Under the pieces are notes generated by a model. That model did not search any database. It saw nothing but the letters and a program-made list of their open reading frames with translations, and was not told the origin of the DNA. Below are positions 54,800-64,000 of a DNA stretch of 64,000 bases, piece after piece; the first letter of the stretch is position 1, and each line of letters begins with the position of its first letter. Both the position numbers and the translations under genes were made by a program. Origin of the DNA: Diabrotica undecimpunctata. Its lineage: Eukaryota > Arthropoda > Insecta > Coleoptera > Chrysomelidae. The stretch is taken from positions 13,021,230 through 13,085,229 of the forward strand of contig NC_092803.1 of assembly GCF_040954645.1 (NCBI RefSeq), given 5' to 3'.

Positions 54800-56199
54800 A
54801 TAGTTCTGACAATTTTTTATTCAATATTACAAAAAATAGCCTATTTACATCAAGACGATATTGTACATCACATTGAAGTAATTTAAACTAATTTTAATAT
54901 CTAATTGGCCAGCCCTTGTTTTAATAACTAGTTCACATCTTTTGGACATGACTTTATTAATTTTTGCTGTTCCTCCATGGAAATACAGTGATGCCAAGCG
55001 TGGATTAGAGATTTGATTAATTTCGTTTTATTTGTGGGTTTGCTTTTGGAAATGATGTTTGATATCATTTGCCACAAATTTTCGATGGGATTGAGGTCCG
55101 GGGATTGCGCTGGCCAATCCATCCTATCAATTTAATTACTCTCCATCGAAGCTTTAACCAATTTTGCTCTATGGCAAGGAGCATTATCATCCTAAAAAAT
55201 AAATTTTTCTTCGCCAAACAGGTCTTTTCCACTACGCAGAATCTTGTTCTGTAGTACCTCAATGTATTTGATAACATTCATCTTCTCAGAGACAACGTGT
55301 AGGCGACCAACTCCTCGAGCAGACATGCAATCTTATATCATAACGGAGGTTGGATGTTTAATAGTGGGAAGAACACATTTTGGAGAAAATTCTTCACCAG
55401 AAAATATTTTGACGTAGGCATTTCCAGCATGATTATTAATATTGAAAGTGGATTCATTACTAAACAGTACACTCTGTCACTGCTCTGCTGTCCAGATTCG
55501 ATGTTCCTTGGCCCATTTAAACGGTGCAATCTTTGCTTTTTTGAAAGCAGTGGTTTCTTCCGTGCCTTACATCCTCTAACTCTAAAACTAAGCAGTCTTT
55601 TTCTCACAGCTTCGTCAATTGGGTGGAATTAAGGCTTCTGTCTGCCAGACTTGTTATTTTTAACGCAGCGTCATCCCGAACAGAAGTTTTCTTTTGGGCT
55701 GCCATTACGCGGTCTGTCATCGATTTTTCGTTGTTCAGCATACTTCTAAATGACTCTAATTACTGTAGATTGATTACAGACTAGATTTGTCGTTTTTATG
55801 GTGAAAAATAATTTCAAAACGCTTTTCGTCCGATAATTTAGTTTGTTTGGTCTGGAATGACATTTTGACCTTTTTATCAAAAATCAAAGAGCGAATAAAT
55901 GTGTTAGGGTGTTTATATAGTCAAGATATGTGGCAAATTTGTCATTACGATTCAATTTAATAGTACTTTAACGACTTACCTCATAATTTTCTCGGATTAT
56001 GGGAAATTCCTTCAATCAGATTATTTTAACCTTTTCTGTAGAATTTTAAGCTAATAATTAAAAAACATTAGTAAGTATACCGATAATGTTAATTACAAGC
56101 ACAAACTTAAAATGAATCAGCGATAATATGCAAAACACTTGTGTTAAACCTCAAAAACTATAAGGAGCTTAGGTGATGCAGGACTTTTTAACACCACTG
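54800..56199 (-). mobile_element. Tc1 transposon, left end missing
   Basis: It contains a transposase pseudogene and a right terminal repeat at 56172-56199, which on the minus strand begins CAGTGGTGTTAAAAAGTC. TA at 56200-56201 is the expected target. The matching left repeat is not seen; the LINE fragment at 54275-54770 borders that side. Confidence 0.75.
54900..55865 (-). pseudogene. Tc1 transposase pseudogene (DD34E type)
   Basis: It starts MSFQTKQTKLSDEKRFEIIF at 55863 and runs through a decayed DNA-binding domain to FSNESTFNI. There the first catalytic Asp reads Asn (55456-55458). DDNAPCHRAKLV follows a stop at 55192-55194 and SPDLNPIENLW carries the Glu (55081-55083). The 34-residue spacing between the second Asp and the Glu is kept. 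It ends near 54905. Several stops and shifts make it dead. Confidence 0.85.
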
Positions 56200-56201
56200 T
56201 A

Positions 56202-56660
56202 GAAGCAAATAGACCATATAAAAGAAAAGCAGCAGATTGCAAAGAAAAATTATAGATAGAATAAACGAAATGAGGCAAAAACATGGAATAAGGGCAATGG
56301 AAGCGAGGAATTAAGAGCAATGAGTGAAAATTGCAAAAACTGAAAGAAATGAATAAGCAACAAATATTGCTGGTTATGTATTTACCTCAACGTTTCTTTT
56401 TTAGTTAAACAAGTTAAAGCAGGTAAAAGATAAAAAACGAAGACTGTAAGAGTGTACATAAAAAAATCCGTAGCATTATTAAGTAGGTATCATAATGATC
56501 TCTTGCACTTAGTGCCGAATGGCTTTGAACGTAAATAGACAATAAATTTGATAACTAGACTGCTTAAACTTTTGTGTTTGTCGCGCACATCTCTACTTTC
56601 CACCGCATTTCCAGCGGAATCGGCGGATTAGAGCGACTCTCTTGCCGCTATCCACAGTTA
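56202..56660. other. Upstream of promoter, no gene seen
   Basis: AT-rich, turning GC- and CpG-richer from about 56590 towards the promoter candidate. Confidence 0.45.
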
Positions 56661-56696
56661 GTAGTTAGTGCTCAAAAACAGTTTCGCTAGGACGTG
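56661..56696 (+). promoter_or_regulatory. TATA-less Inr/DPE core promoter candidate
   Basis: An initiator-like GTAGTT (A+1 at 56663) is followed at exactly +28 by GGACGTG (56690-56696), which fits the downstream promoter element consensus RGWYVT. No TATA box lies at -30. The region is CpG-richer than the surrounding DNA. The A+1 choice rests on spacing; a slightly better initiator match (ACAGTT, A at 56656) would put the element at +35. Confidence 0.4.
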
Positions 56697-56887
56697 ATAA
56701 CGCGCTAGACATTCGGTTTAGAGAGATAAGTTCCGTTGTTTTTTTATTTCCCGCTTTGTGTAGTGCCGATTCTCACTTTTAACCGTGTTAGTTTTTGTTT
56801 TTATTCTGTGCTTGTGCCGACTGTGTGCTTTTTAATTGGTGGAAAGTGTTTTTATGTCGGCGAAAATGAAGAGCTACCAAATGATGG
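56663..56887 (+). CDS. First exon with 5' UTR and start codon, unknown host gene
   Basis: After about 190 bases of leader, ATG at 56854 opens MSAKMKSYQMM and the exon ends ATGATGG|GTATGT (donor GT at 56888-56889), phase 1. A second in-frame ATG at 56866 has the better insect start context (CGAAAATG) and may be the real start. There are no stops between, and composition is clearly unlike the neighbouring transposons. I do not recognise the protein from so few residues. It could be an alternative first exon of the gene represented at 226-288 or a separate gene. Confidence 0.5.
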
Positions 56888-57329
56888 GTATGTTTTTTGT
56901 TAACTCTAGGTAACTTTGTTATTAGAGACTTTTGAAAGTGTTTAGTGTTTATATTATACCCAGACGTTAAAATTGATATTTTTTATAATATATTTATTAA
57001 CATATCAACTAATCGTTAAGTGCGGTTGTTAGAGCTCGGAGTTTGAGCGTCCGTACTGACTTTAAACGTGTCTTTTTTCTGGCTTCATTCTTTAACCAAT
57101 TTACTTTTTGTGTCTTGTATTTGACATTTTTGGACGAAAGACATATAATTGCTCCAACATTGAAAACGTTCAAGAGAGCTCAGCTTATTCTGATTTTATC
57201 CTAATAACTTTTATACCTTTCCCTTTGAGAATTTTTCTTTGTGCTCTAATCCTCTATAAGTGTTTTCTACTCTAACAATAGAGAGAATAGATAAGGTCTT
57301 AGCAGTAAGTCTTGAGACGATACTACACC
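56888..57329. other. Intron start, no gene seen
   Basis: Sequence after the donor at 56888. No acceptor-exon-donor unit recognised before the LINE remains. Confidence 0.4.
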
Positions 57330-58130
57330 ACATAAAATTGATCACTCCTCCTATAATACCTGCCTTAACACTAGTCATTACTCTCACATTGTTTATACAC
57401 TGATCAAAATGTTGTTCTTATCCTGTTCCAAGTATTCGCCTGTTTATTTCTGCACTGTGGTCATTAATTTCATTTAACAAAGTTCCCAAGTACTTATATA
57501 CTTGTTCTATTACGTTACCATTAATTGTTAATATGTGGTGTATATTTTGTGGTTTTTTTGTAATTTTTATGTTTCGTTTTTTAGCGTTTACAGTAATTCT
57601 CAGAGCACTCTTGTGCTGCATGCTTTTTTTTGGAGATGGTTATAAATGCTGACTTCAGCCCCTCGTGCGATATTATTCCGGTAATATCGCACGAGGGGAG
57701 TACACCGTGTTGAATAAATCTGCCAATACTTCCAAGTTATCCTCTTCCACTAGTTTTAACAGTTCTACAGGTATTTTGTTAAATCCAGCTGCCTTGTTAT
57801 CTTAAGAATTTTTAATAGCATATTTGATTCCGTCTATTGTGATCTTCTGTCTCCCTAAAGGATTTAATTCTTGTATCTTCTTGATTTCATCTCTTTCATC
57901 TTGGAAAATTTCTCTAACGTACTGCTCCCATCTTCTTAATTTCTAAAGTAAATCTATTAGCAGTACTCCTTTCTCATCTTTAATATGTCTTTCTGTGACT
58001 TCTCGTTATTTTGTTTGTGCATATTTCCCATATCGTATTTTATTTCTACTTCTTCTATCTCTTTACATTGTTTCATCAAATACATTTCCTTAGCCGTTTT
58101 AATTTTTTTTTAATTATTCGTATTATTTCG
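57330..58130 (-). mobile_element. RTE-like LINE remnant with hairpin at its rearrangement point
   Basis: The right part (58130-57720) reads on the minus strand WEQYVREIFQDERDEIKKIQ and IPVELLKLVEEDNLEVLADL, the linker and palm start. The left part (57640-57400) reads ILTINGNVIEQVYKYLGTLL and NDHSAEINRRI, the post-palm motif. Between them motif A to the YADD box is missing and a perfect hairpin (57659-57698) marks the join. The copy is deleted and inactive. Confidence 0.65.
57659..57698. repeat. Perfect 17-bp GC-rich hairpin, 6-base loop
   Basis: CCCCTCGTGCGATATTA (57659-57675), loop TTCCGG, exact reverse complement at 57682-57698. It sits where the flanking LINE lost its palm region, suggesting that a fold-back event accompanied the deletion. 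Confidence 0.9.
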
Positions 58131-61100
58131 TTATATTTTTGTAAATTTTTTCCTTTATACTTTCTTTTTTCTTCCATCTATAGTAGTATTTCTTCTTTCA
58201 TTCGTTGTTTTTTTAGCCTCTGACCTGTTTTGTGTCAAACATTATTGAGCTATTGTCAGTAATATGTTTTTATACTATATACACATACATACATATAGGA
58301 AGCTGAAACCAAGTATTGGCAATCACCATATTCTTAGCACCATATTCACCATAGTCTTGGCAGAACTCTATAAGTCCTTGTTCTCTCTAATTTCTAGTTC
58401 CCAATCTGAACTGTACTACCATATTTTCAACTATACCTGCTCCAATTTTTGCATTCTATACTACAGATATCAAATAGATCTGTAGTCAGAAAAGACTGAA
58501 TAAAAAGCCAACATTAAAACAAAATTGCAAAGACGGAAAAAATAAGGTACCTACTGAAATATAAGAAAAGAGGACTAAACTCCAGCATAGTACAAGAATA
58601 ACAAAATTTTGACAAAACGTCCAGGTGTTTTAAGGCAAGAAGAAAGAACATAAACGGATAGTTATTAAAAAATGTGTCAATTGTGAAAACATGGAGAGGA
58701 AAAATGTCTAAACAGAAGATATGGAAAAGGCAAGCGATAAACAGGAAAAAATGTAGACTAATAGGAATGGGAATGGCTTATAGTCATAATATGAATAAAT
58801 AATGGGCTATAGATGAGATGATATGATAGATAAGCCACTGACTTAATGCAAAACTCTATTTTTAATAATGTCTTATTCAGATTTTTTTTATCCATTTGCA
58901 TAAAATTCGTTGACACATTTGACGATGATCTCTATCTTTATTTTCATAATTTCTTTCTTAATTACTAAACACTTTCTTGCTATCAAAAAGCACCTTAAAG
59001 ACGTAAGGTAAACGCTCTAATTATGAGAAAATCTTACCCATCCTCTAACTAGATCCATAAATACTTCGCCTAATCCCTATAAAAATAATTTATGAAAAAA
59101 CACGGCGAGATTCTGAGGGTAGATTCTCGCAATTGCAGTTTTTATTTATCGCGTTTATCCACGAACTGCGGTGGTGGCAAATACGTGATGCCGCATTCAA
59201 TCCGGATGTTGAAACGAAAATTACCTACGTGGATTTGATCATTTGCTACAGTTTTGAATACCTGCTGTGCAAAAGTTCGAAATACGTGAACTATAAGGAA
59301 CAAAGGCAAACCAAGTCTTTGGAATAATAATCAAGGAAAGCGTTTTCCCTGATCAAAAGTGAATCGACAAATTTTTGAAAATAACATTTTTTTTTTCAAA
59401 ATGTTTGACAAAATTACTTTCATTTGGCAAAAATATTTTTTTTTTTTAAGAACATAGTAAACTCTATAAAATCGCTGAAGATATTATGATGATTAGGATT
59501 TTATACATTAATTAAAAAACACTTTTACGTGAACGGAGAGATAAACATTTTGTTACTTTAAGTAGTAAACTTGATACACTAAATGCTGGAAAGCACCGTT
59601 GCTCACTTGATTGCTGGGAGATTATGGACGAGGTCGTTCATAGAGGAGGTGAGAAATACAAGAAAGATTGACACAAATAACAAGAAAGAGCAGGAATCAG
59701 AACATCTCTTTAAAAAGGGGCGCCACTGTTTTTAAATTTTCAGATTTCAAAAAAACCGAAATGGGATATTCATAAGACAAAAAGACAAGTGCAAATATCA
59801 TCAATTATACACTTTAAAATATATATGTAAAATATAAAATATCATAAATGTCACAAAGTAATCAAATAGAGTAATCAAATACCAATAAAAGTATCATAGA
59901 AACATGAGAACGGTGTTAACTAACCTATAATGCTCCTATAGTCCTCTTTGCAATGGATTAACTGTTAAAAATAAAACACGCAAATTTATAAGCAACTTTA
60001 ATACGCAAAAAGAACGTTTATTTAATCCATTTTGATTTAAACATGTTTAAAATAGAAACTGCACAAAATTATATTATATAATAAGAAAAGGAAATCGTTA
60101 TAAAGTATGCACTGTTTATAATAAAATATTTAAAGTATTAAATTCTAGAACGTAACTAAACCCTATTCATTTTACAAATTCCCAATTGTCAATATAAGCA
60201 CGTGAAAGCCAAACAGGGTCGTACTGATGTGTATCATATAATTTTTAAAAATATTTAGTTTTGAAACTGTTAGTGTAAGAATTTTTCGAAATTTAATCAT
60301 TATATCTCAATTAAACTAAACTCTAAAAAATAACACGACCAGTAAATAATTTAACAATAACTAATAACATAAATATAACACAATATATTAACCTAAAAAT
60401 CAACACGATACAATTTGAATTTAAAATGCTGTTAAGTTTGGATCTGTAACATGAGAATCTGTCCGGCTTAAGGTAATAAATTATATTTAATAGTCTCTTG
60501 ACGAATGAGACAGCGAATATCAACATGTGCTCATATTTACTGATGGGAATTTGCTAAATGAATGTACTTTACATACAGTATCTTATATGAATTTATAAAC
60601 TTTCTTAACCTGGAAGTAACATCACTCGAATTGGGTTAGTATAAAAAGAGAATGCATTCACAACAATTTACATAATCTGTTAATCGTAACTGGATATAGC
60701 CTTCGACATACTCAAATTCCATATGATGATGGGCTACGGTAAAAGGAATTTGCTGAAGTATCAAGAAGTACGGGTCTTAATTAAGAAGAAATTTGATCAT
60801 TACACCAGTCAGAAAATCTTAAACCCTGTAACATAGTAACAATGAAATTCGGGTCGATGGAGGGACAAACAATAAGGTAAAAATGTGAAAATAAGAAAAT
60901 TCAGAGGACATATTAAATAGTAAATGCATTTCACTTACTAAATTAAGATTGGTCAATTTATCTAACAGAGACCGTAGCACAAATGTTATTTCTTCTTCAA
61001 CAGCGGCGAAAATCGGTCTTCACACCTTAATTTCATACATAAAAATGACTAGAATGTAGAAGGTAAGCCTTTTTAGAGAAAAATATTTAAATAGATCGAG

Positions 61101-61439
61101 GTATAGTTACTTTACTTTTTCTGGATGATTATAGCGGTGTAGCGGTGGACGCGGTACAACTTTCAAAAGCAAGTAAATAGATTATTCATTTATTTAAAGA
61201 ACGTCACACAAAGATGATTTGGCGGAGCTAATTCGTATATTTGTCGACTATTATAACGAACAAGGAAATACAAAAAGTCACAAGAAAAATCAAAAAATAT
61301 AAAGAAATATATAAAATGCAGTTCTTAAAGTACAGATAGATGATTTAGATGGGTGATTCAGCTATGCAATAAAAAAAAAGAATATAGAAGTGGATACAGA
61401 GTTACTCTCTTCCTCTCTCTATATCTCTCTTTCACTTTG
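58131..61439. other. No other gene seen
   Basis: 3.3 kb, very AT-rich, with T and A runs (59390-59450). Apart from the open frame at 59133-59327 nothing is recognisable. Frames of 60-73 codons are low complexity. Confidence 0.4.
59133..59327 (+). CDS. Unknown open frame in a GC-richer patch
   Basis: 64 codons ending KSLE-stop at 59327. The part from IRDAAFNPDVETKITYVDLI on is open, with GC-richer third positions than the flanks (composition changes at about 59090 and 59335). A CAG resembling an acceptor stands just before (59136-59138). No family recognised. It may be a decayed exon or part of an unknown element. Confidence 0.2.
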   Translation: MQFLFIAFIHELRWWQIRDAAFNPDVETKITYVDLIICYSFEYLLCKSSKYVNYKEQRQTKSLE

Positions 61440-61790
61440 ATTTCACAACCCTTCGTGGGTCTGTACGCTCCTACTTACTTCGGTCAATCGTATCTTCTCG
61501 CCAGTTGTGTATTACCATGACATGCAAACCTTTTCGAATAGCAATGCTCCACCTGAATCTAGATCTGCCTATGGGTCTCCTGCTGGTCTGATTTTCTTCC
61601 CATATCTGTTTGATGAACCGTTCTTAATTTGATTTATGCACCTGTCCCACCTACCTCACTCTCTGGGTTTTTATCTCGTTGATGATGTTTGGTTGGTTAT
61701 ACAAGGTTTCCAGTTCTTCATTTGTTCTAATTCGATAGTGTCTGGTGATCCTGTCAACTGTTGGGCCATATAATTTCTAATCACTGTTTC
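61440..61790 (-). mobile_element. LINE family B-like 3' scrap
   Basis: The start ACAACCCTTCGTGGGT on the plus strand (THEGL-type C-terminus on the minus strand) is shared with the family B end at 34710-34730. Sequence to about 61790 follows the same order (GRRSR and WAGHV equivalents), with many stops. Confidence 0.55.
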
Positions 61791-62528
61791 TTTATAGTAG
61801 CTAGAGAGTTATTATTTAGAATAATTTATCTTCAATATATATTTCAGGAATAGTGCATTAATTGGCAACAATGTTTGTGTATGGCGCAACATTAATACAA
61901 ATTTACTCAGTAGAACACTTGAAGAGTCAGCACGTACTTGTTTGATTATATATTAGCAGTTTTTATTACACGAGCGATTGAAATGGTGGCTGTAGATCTT
62001 TGAATTCTATAATAGTTAGATATTTAATATCGTTTATTAAAATTAAAACTTCACTTGGCAAAATTATTCGGGCTTTAATTGAGGTTCGTGGTAAATAGAC
62101 CTTAGATCATAGTTTAGTGTCGGAAAACATTTTCTGGAGACCTAAGCATCAATCTGGTGACATATTATCTGAACGACGATCGTCGAGCGATATGTGAGAA
62201 AATATCTAGTACCACCAGAGGGACAAGTTCATGTTTGCTATATTATTACTCTTCCTTGAGGAAATTAGGAGAATCCTCCAAAATGCCTCTGATTTTGCAT
62301 AAGATTACATGCCCACATAACGGTGATGTTATTGATTTACAGAATTACAAAATTGCCTATATATTCTAGCATATCACTCGTATGTAGATGAGAACTAAAA
62401 ACTATGTAAAACTATTTTCTCTAAAACTTTCGTTAACTAACCTTAAATGCCATTAATCATTCAGCAAACCAAACCAATCTGGTCATGCGCAGTCAAGTCG
62501 ATCAAGATCATGTGTTTTAAACAAATAG
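61791..62528. other. No gene seen
   Basis: A plus frame at 62157-62369 has no motif. AT-rich. Confidence 0.4.
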
Positions 62529-63215
62529 GTTTATTTATTTATTTATTTATTAAAACTTACAAACACCACCTAAGTAGTAATTACATGTAAGAGTGCTCAT
62601 TACTTGGTATACAAATATACACACAAAAACTACAATATACACACAAGTACAAAATAAAAACACAGAAAGTAAAACACATTAAAAAAAAAGACACAAGTTA
62701 ATAAAATTTTAAAATTCAATCCATTACTTATATATTCATAACATTTTTTAATATCCCTTACACTACAGGTAAAGAGGTCTATATCACAGATCTTTATTAA
62801 CTCATTACACTGATATTGCATATAGTTTATTATTTCACAAGAATTATATGGACTACAAGAAAATAGGTCATTACTGTTTACCCTTAGGTTGACCTTTGGC
62901 ACATGAAACCTATTAAGTTGATCAAACCACATGTCTTATATTTAACATTGTTAATGATATTATGAATAAACACAACACAATGCATGTTTCTTTTTTGCTC
63001 TAATGACTGCAAGCCAAATGTTTGAAGCAACTCTTTTGATGGCGTAAGGTGAGTATACACATTGTATTTCTTAAGGTATAAATACCTTAGAAATCTTTTT
63101 TGTACCTTTTCTATATGATTAATATGAACTTTGGCTTCAGGAGTCCATACCACTGATGCATATTCCAAGTTTGGTCTGACTAAAGCGTTATATAGTCTAA
63201 TGGTTGTGTTTATAA
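62529..63215 (-). mobile_element. CR1/jockey-like LINE C-terminal fragment
   Basis: The minus frame 63168-62884 reads LEYASVVWTPEAKVHINHIE preceded by an RLYNALVRP-like stretch, then KVQKRFLRYLYLKKYNVYTH and FGLQSLEQKR. Shifted near 62930 it continues FHVPKVNLRVNSNDLFSCSP and NSCEIINYMQYQCN. The tail is (TAAA)n at 62529-62551. It is the thumb and C-terminus of a LINE with EYAS.VW, distinct from the RTE-like families. Confidence 0.8.
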
Positions 63216-64000
63216 GATATAAGTTGGTTAAATAAGATAAAAAAAAGTGGACAAGTAATGTAATAGATACTGTGTGTTAATTATTTATACTAAAAAGTGA
63301 CGATAAATATATATTTTAAGAACCAGACGTCTGTTTATAGCACGGTATAAAAATACTGTGACTATCTGATCATTATTTTGGAATGAAAACAAATCAATAA
63401 ATTTTTAGAAACAAATCGGATTAGTGAACAAAACTCAAACTATTTATAATCTCCCAAATTTTCTTTATTTTATTTATTGGACCAACCTGCATGTTTACGT
63501 TAAACTTCCGACACACAGGAAACAGCTGATGGCTTTGATCTGAACCTCAAATAAATGAATCACAAAAACCAACAGAAATATTTCGTCGTTTCTCTTTTTT
63601 AAACGATATTAACAAGATAAATTAATTAAGTGTACGATATTAGGTTCATTGAATTAATCAAAAACATTGTGGGAAACGCACATTATCACGAAATTCTGAC
63701 GAATTAGTGTTTGTAATGATTCGTTGTAATAACAATGAGTGTGGTGAGATAATATATATTTTGGGATGATATAGCAGCAGACTGCGACGTTTTTATGGAT
63801 GGTTTCATAGTGCGTTAAGATTGTTCTAAACTGATTATTATTGTTTTCTGAATAAATACTAATGAACAAGTTATTGTAAAATATTTTCACCAAGTATAGA
63901 AATATTTTTATTGATCATCATTCCGCATATAAATTCCGGCTGGACGGCTGGACTTAAACCACATTTGAATGCTTCCATATTTTTCTAACTTAAAGCAATT
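63216..64000. other. No gene seen
   Basis: AT-rich to the window end. A minus frame at 63893-63654 has no motif. Confidence 0.4.

Overview
The window reads as nuclear DNA of an insect. It is AT-rich, has spliceosomal introns, and is almost entirely filled with decayed transposable elements. The mixture (RTE/BovB-like, jockey/R1/CR1-like LINEs, Penelope-like elements, gypsy, piggyBac, hAT, Tc1/mariner) and the number of LINE 3' ends suggest a large, repeat-rich genome such as a leaf beetle. The taxon is inference only. There are no bacterial operons, ribosome binding sites or CRISPR arrays, and I recognised no tRNA or rRNA gene.

Host genes occupy very little of it. A 63-bp coiled-coil exon at 226-288 (+) resembles the N-terminus of PLEKHH/MAX-1 proteins. 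At 56663-56887 (+) there is a good candidate for a TATA-less Inr/DPE promoter, a 5' UTR and a first coding exon of an unidentified gene. Both are on the + strand, and the ~56 kb between them behaves like intronic or intergenic DNA. LINE fragments in the window lie mostly on the minus strand (about 22 of 28), as expected if sense insertions in a + strand transcription unit are selected against.

Layout: 629-2730 is a DNA transposon with 31-bp terminal inverted repeats that contains a LINE. 3090-8303 holds LINEs, a piggyBac scrap and a gypsy integrase piece. 9650-11583 is an internally deleted hAT element with recognisable ends and target duplication. 11850-20150 is a graveyard of LINE 3' ends. 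20432-22761 is a nearly intact piggyBac element, with TTAA on both sides and one frameshift, inserted into an older decayed coding sequence. 23870-26990 is LINE again. 27483-30174 is the 3' half of a gypsy-type retrotransposon whose last coding segment is a macro (ADP-ribose) domain. 30175-31160 and 38880-39420 are Penelope-like fragments with GIY-YIG nuclease remains. 32525-36445, 41450-44190, 46490-49262 and 50505-51700 are LINEs. 45075-45545 is a mariner remnant. 54800-56199 is a Tc1 pseudogene. 57330-58130 and 61440-63215 are LINEs.

The most unusual items are the macro domain fused behind the gypsy integrase, the three-copy subterminal hairpin motif of the piggyBac element, two perfect hairpins (46135-46177 and 57659-57698), hammerhead-like tails of Penelope-type repeats, and the promoter/first-exon candidate. 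No cellular pathway can be reconstructed, because apart from the two host exons everything recognisable is mobile DNA.
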